Of a stretch of DNA of 11,662 nt, positions 8,415 to 11,662 are shown piece by piece. Each line of letters starts with the position of its first letter. Position 1 is the first letter of the stretch. The stretch is from contig QKYT01000028.1 of the NCBI GenBank assembly GCA_003550305.1, forward strand, positions 128,328 through 139,989. Direction: 5' to 3'. The notes beneath the pieces are model-generated. The model saw nothing but the letters and a program-made list of their open reading frames with translations. It ran no database searches and was not told the origin of the DNA. This stretch comes from Glomus cerebriforme. Its lineage: Eukaryota > Glomeromycota > Glomeromycetes > Glomerales > Glomeraceae. Position numbers and translations under genes: made by a program.

Positions 8415-8552
8415 GTCGGTATTTATGAAGGTAATCCCATATTTTTAATCAAACAAAAATTTGGTATAATTTAGGACCCCGAAATATGCATACAGAGGTC
8501 AGTGCCAACCAAAAAAATTTTACTATTAGCTGTACGCATTTTTTCTGGGCCG

Positions 8553-8612
8553 GAATTACGGTAATGTCAGTCAGATACTAAAATAAGTAATAAATTTCTG
8601 GCAGACATTATC
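8553..8612. repeat. Imperfect stem-loop with TAATGTC / GACATTA arms
   Basis: Around 8562-8580 the sequence TAATGTCAGTCAGA faces TCTGGCAGACATTA at about 8592-8606, giving an imperfect stem with an AT-rich loop. The sequence GGGCCGGAATTACGG just before it resembles the GGCC repeat family at 6013 and 8713. Confidence 0.35.
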
Positions 8613-8712
8613 AGAATTTGTCCAAAAAAGGAAAGATTTACATGATTTTTCTGGTTACTACAGTAAATTTAAAATAAATTGAATCGTAAACCTCTAAAAT
8701 ATCAATCCGCTT

Positions 8713-8880
8713 AATTCCGGCCGAACATCATAATTTTGGCCAGAGTTAAGATGCTAGAGAAAAAAATTTTTAAGTTTCAAATAATAAATATTTTATCTCT
8801 TAAAGAAAATGTATAAATCGAATTTTCATGTTTTCCTCAAAAATTATTTGAACAACAGCATTTCTAACATAAGAAAAACC
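8713..8880 (-). repeat. Right copy of GGCC repeat, inverted to the left copy
   Basis: The reverse complement of 8713-8752 matches 6013-6052 at 36 of 40 positions. The block 8818-8843 matches 5862-5887 with two mismatches in 26. Homology stops at the same base on the side facing the gene in both copies (after GAATT), which suggests a true element end there. The 30-bp terminal repeat of the 5716-6097 element is not seen here, so this copy is truncated or belongs to a different subfamily. Confidence 0.6.
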
Positions 8881-9738
8881 TTTCCTTCTCATATAGTAAG
8901 GTGATTAAGTATGCAATTTAATGTAACAAGACGAAAAAAATACCGACACGAAAATAATAAAACAAATTTTTATATAATATATTATAATTAACAATAATTA
9001 CATTAATTACATTGGCAGTTAAATGAAAATATACTTCCTTGGGCTTAAAAGCATGCCTATACTAAAAATAAAGTTAAATAAATTTTTGCCTTTTTTTTAA
9101 AAAAAAATAAATTACTAAATATAAATATAAACTCTAGATGTAAATATGATATAATCCTCAAAAATAAGCTGTTTAATTTTAATAAATTGTAAATAAGAAG
9201 TCATTAATATGAAATGAAGAAAAATACTTATCGTAGTATAATAGTAACTAAATTTGTTTTAAAGTTAAATGATTTAAAACAACTAATTACAAAAATACAT
9301 TAAAAACTAATATTGTATAATATTTTTTAACCTCGTAATGGATTTTTACAATTCATTTGAAACTCGCGATTTCAAGAGTAAAAATTTGTTATTTTCGAAC
9401 GATTATTGGTTTTAAACTTGTTATCACACATTAATATACAGAGTTTTAGCATGTTANACTCATGAATATNAAAATAATTTTAAATATAAAATTTTTGGCA
9501 TTACTTGAAAGTAATACCATTAACAAAGATATTTCTTGTATGATTGTAGCTTTAGGATACGAATATAATCATGATTAAAATTTTGGCCTAGATTATTACC
9601 AGAAATTTTGGCTGAAATTAGTTTTGAATTTATGTAATCACCATCCTGATTGGTTCGGAAAATCTGTCCATTTTACATAATATTTACATCCTCATTATCA
9701 TTATTTATACTGTAGATCTTGTAGATCTTCAAAAAGAG
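8881..9738. other. AT-rich intergenic stretch between the BTB paralogues
   Basis: No gene seen. It holds a T8A9 tract (9091-9107), two ambiguous bases (9457, 9470) and a degenerate member of the GGCC repeat at about 9575-9620, in which AAATTTTGGC occurs twice. A direct repeat of GTAGATCTT is present at 9712-9729. Confidence 0.5.
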
Positions 9739-9761
9739 TTTTTTTTTTTAAAAAAAAAAAA
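9739..9761. promoter_or_regulatory. T11A12 tract upstream of second BTB gene
   Basis: A self-complementary run of 11 T and 12 A ends 38 nt before the ATG at 9800, parallel to the T14 tract before copy 1. A nucleosome-depleting promoter element is the likeliest reading. No TATA box is evident. Confidence 0.35.
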
Positions 9762-9799
9762 TTTTAAATAATTTTGATAAAATTCGGTTAAAATACAGC

Positions 9800-11281
9800 A
9801 TGTCATATAATTTTGATTCTGGACTACCCGAAGCGCTTGGACAATTACTTAAAATGGAAAAGGATTATAATGTTATTATTCACATTGGAGAAAAACCCAA
9901 TTTTAAAGAATTCCATGCTCATTCTGTTATCTTGCACGTTAGGTCCGAATATTTTAACAAAGTACTTTCTGCTGAAAATATTGAGAAAGAAAATGGAAAT
10001 TATTTAATTAAATTACCAAATATTTCTCCTAAAGCTTTTGAAGATATTCTCAAGTACGTACTACATTATTAAAGTTAAACATTTTTTTTTTTTTATAAAC
10101 TAATTAATCTCATATATTTTTCTAGGTACCTTTATACTGATCAAGTTAATATTGCTAATAAAACTGGTGCTGAGCTTTTGGATTTTATGATTGTTTCTGA
10201 TAAATTCATGTTAAAAAAATTAACTAAACTTACCGAAGATTTTGTTATTAAAAATCATCTTCAATTCTTACAAAACGATCCAGTCGGAATCCTTCAAATT
10301 ATTTATTATTGTAAACCACTTGTTAATTTACAAGAACTATGTTTGGATGAAGTTTGTTCTAAACCAGAAATTTTATTCAACTCTGGCAAATTCACTCAAA
10401 TATCTGCTCCTTTATTGGAAATTATTCTAAAACGCGACGATTTGAGTTTAAACGAGATTGAAATTTGGGAAAATTTAATTAAATGGGGATTAGCGCAAGG
10501 ACAAGCACTTAATAAAGACGTCACTAAATGGAATCAAGATGATATTAATACTTTCAAAAGGATTCTTTACAAATTTATTCCTTTAATTAGATTTTACGAC
10601 ATATCTACTAAAGATTACTTCAACAAAGTTAAACCCTATGAAGAAATTTTATCTAAAGAATTAAGAGATGATATTTTAAAATTTTATATGATTCCTGAAT
10701 ACATACCAACATATACACCAAGACATCCAAAATGTGATATTGATTCAATTATAATTAGTCGAGAACACATTCCGCTTTTTGCAAGCTGGATCGATGGAAA
10801 AGAGAGAAAAAATATTAGAAATATTCCTTATGAATTTAAACTTTTGTATAGAGATAGCAGAGATGGGAATACAGCTGCAACATTTCATGCTAAATGTGAT
10901 AATAAGGGAGCCAATATTGTTGTTGTAAAAATTAAAAATAAAAACCAAATAATTGGAGGATATAATCCACTTGAATGGAATTCAAGTAATACTTATAAGG
11001 CTACATATGATAGTTTTATATTTTCATTTACAAATAAAAATGACCTTCAGAGTGCAAAAGTAGGTTATAGTAATGGTAATCAATATTCTATAGTATTTAG
11101 TTCATATAATGGTCCATTTTTTGGTGGCAATGATATTTATATAAATTATAATAATAATAATGTAATTTTGATAAGGCAGTGGTTAAATGCAAATACTAGT
11201 ACTTATCCTAAACTTGATTTACCTGATAATATTAATTATGAAATTGATGATTATGAAGTATTTCAAGTTATTAAAAAATAA
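9800..11281 (+). CDS. BTB-BACK-TLDc domain protein, copy 2 (469 aa, one intron)
   Basis: Exons 9800-10053 and 10126-11281 join in phase to 469 codons plus TAA. The BTB domain is at about residues 22-120 (YNVIIHIG, EFHAHSVIL, SEYFNKVLS). The BACK-like region at about 125-240 has LKRDDLSLNEIEIWENLIKW. The TLDc domain at about 290-467 has LLYRDSRDGNT, FHAKCDNKG and IIGGYNPLEW, and ends DYEVFQV. It is roughly 60 % identical to copy 1 by eye over the shared length. The identical KWGLAQ and FQVIKK stretches, and the shared intron, support tandem duplication. The N-terminus (SGLPEALGQLLKMEKDYNV) looks like the usual form of this fungal family, so copy 1 is probably the derived one. An AAT run (11150-11161) encodes four asparagines in the TLDc domain, where the two copies differ most. 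Probable dimeric cytosolic adaptor or scaffold; the partner is unknown. Confidence 0.9.
10054..10125 (+). other. Intron of BTB gene copy 2 (72 bp)
   Basis: Donor GTACGTACTA, branch-like CTAAT at 10100-10104, acceptor TTTTTCTAG. Splicing joins AA|G and gives ILKYLYTDQVN. A second GT four bases downstream (10058) does not keep phase with this acceptor. Retention would end the protein after 90 residues, leaving most of the BTB domain alone. Confidence 0.88.
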
Positions 11282-11322
11282 TGTTAGACTAATTACAGTA
11301 TTTACCATTATATCGAAATTAA

Positions 11323-11328
11323 AATAAA
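11323..11328 (+). terminator. Probable polyadenylation signal, BTB copy 2
   Basis: AATAAA 42 nt after the stop codon, with another AATAAA at 11345-11350. The position matches that in copy 1. Confidence 0.5.
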
Positions 11329-11350
11329 ATATTTTTCATTAGGAAATAAA

Positions 11351-11662
11351 GCTAATTTGAACCTTGTTTTGTAATTAACAAGTTATTTTGGGACATTTTT
11401 TTGTAGCGATCAATATTTGGGGTAAATTACATGATGCAATTTTTTTTTACTAATTGTTTTAATTGAAATTAAACAAAGTTTGAATATTATTTTATTACAA
11501 CCAGTTTCCATTATTTTTACTAGGACATGATTGAAATTAGTTAATTTAGTTCTAAAGTCAAATAACATGCTGACGCTAAAATATTTTTTAGTTTTTTTTT
11601 TTTTAAAAAAAAATGAAGGCATAACCTTTTTATAAATAAAGATTAAATAATTAATTGTAACT
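11351..11662. other. AT-rich downstream stretch
   Basis: No gene seen. It contains a T13A9 tract at 11592-11613, the third such tract in the window. The minus-strand open frame at 11410-11622 is lysine/phenylalanine-rich low-complexity sequence that starts over this tract and is not called. Confidence 0.5.

Noticed and set aside
9813..10007. Second plus-strand frame inside BTB copy 2, and further ones at 10242-10430 and 10745-10948
   Set aside because: Shadows of the well-supported BTB-BACK-TLDc reading frame.
1..11662. CRISPR arrays, tRNA or rRNA genes
   Set aside because: The repeats have no regular unique spacers and the context is eukaryotic; no tRNA A/B box pair or rRNA core was seen by eye.

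Overview
The window looks like nuclear DNA of an arbuscular mycorrhizal fungus (Glomeromycotina), most likely Rhizophagus. The reasons are very AT-rich sequence, short GT-AG introns, and two genes with the BTB - BACK - TLDc architecture that is greatly expanded in Rhizophagus. The assignment rests on recognition of the protein family, not on a database search.

Region by region. Positions 55-227 hold a small repeat element with 12-bp inverted ends and many GTTG/CAAC motifs. It abuts the 3' end of a decayed seven-exon gene on the minus strand (about 220-1319), in which exon phases agree but three stops lie in frame. A 24-bp perfect palindrome sits just upstream of that gene's first ATG. A short acidic gene relic on the plus strand (1908-2451) follows, then an eight-unit array of hairpin-forming repeats (2603-2975). 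From 2976 to 5715 there is mainly AT-rich sequence. It contains scattered protein-like fragments, best at 3880-4480, and a second degenerate hairpin repeat (5325-5575). Positions 5716-6097 form a MITE-like element with 30-bp inverted ends. Part of it recurs in inverted orientation at 8713-8880, so related repeat copies flank the first intact gene.

The intact genes are two same-strand paralogues, 6864-8367 (470 aa) and 9800-11281 (469 aa). Each has one intron at the identical position and phase in the BTB domain. Each has a poly(T) or T/A tract about 40 nt upstream of the ATG, and an AATAAA signal about 42 nt after the stop. They are roughly 60 % identical by eye and look like a tandem duplication that has since diverged, chiefly at the N-terminus and in the last third of the TLDc domain. 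By analogy with BTB-BACK proteins they may act as cullin-3 adaptors or dimeric scaffolds. TLDc domains are known from V-ATPase regulators and oxidation-resistance proteins. The actual role of the fungal three-domain proteins is not known to me.

I did not find an obviously new multi-gene system. The most unusual signals are the repeats (hairpin array, GTTG/CAAC element, inverted repeats around the first BTB gene) and the decayed spliced genes.
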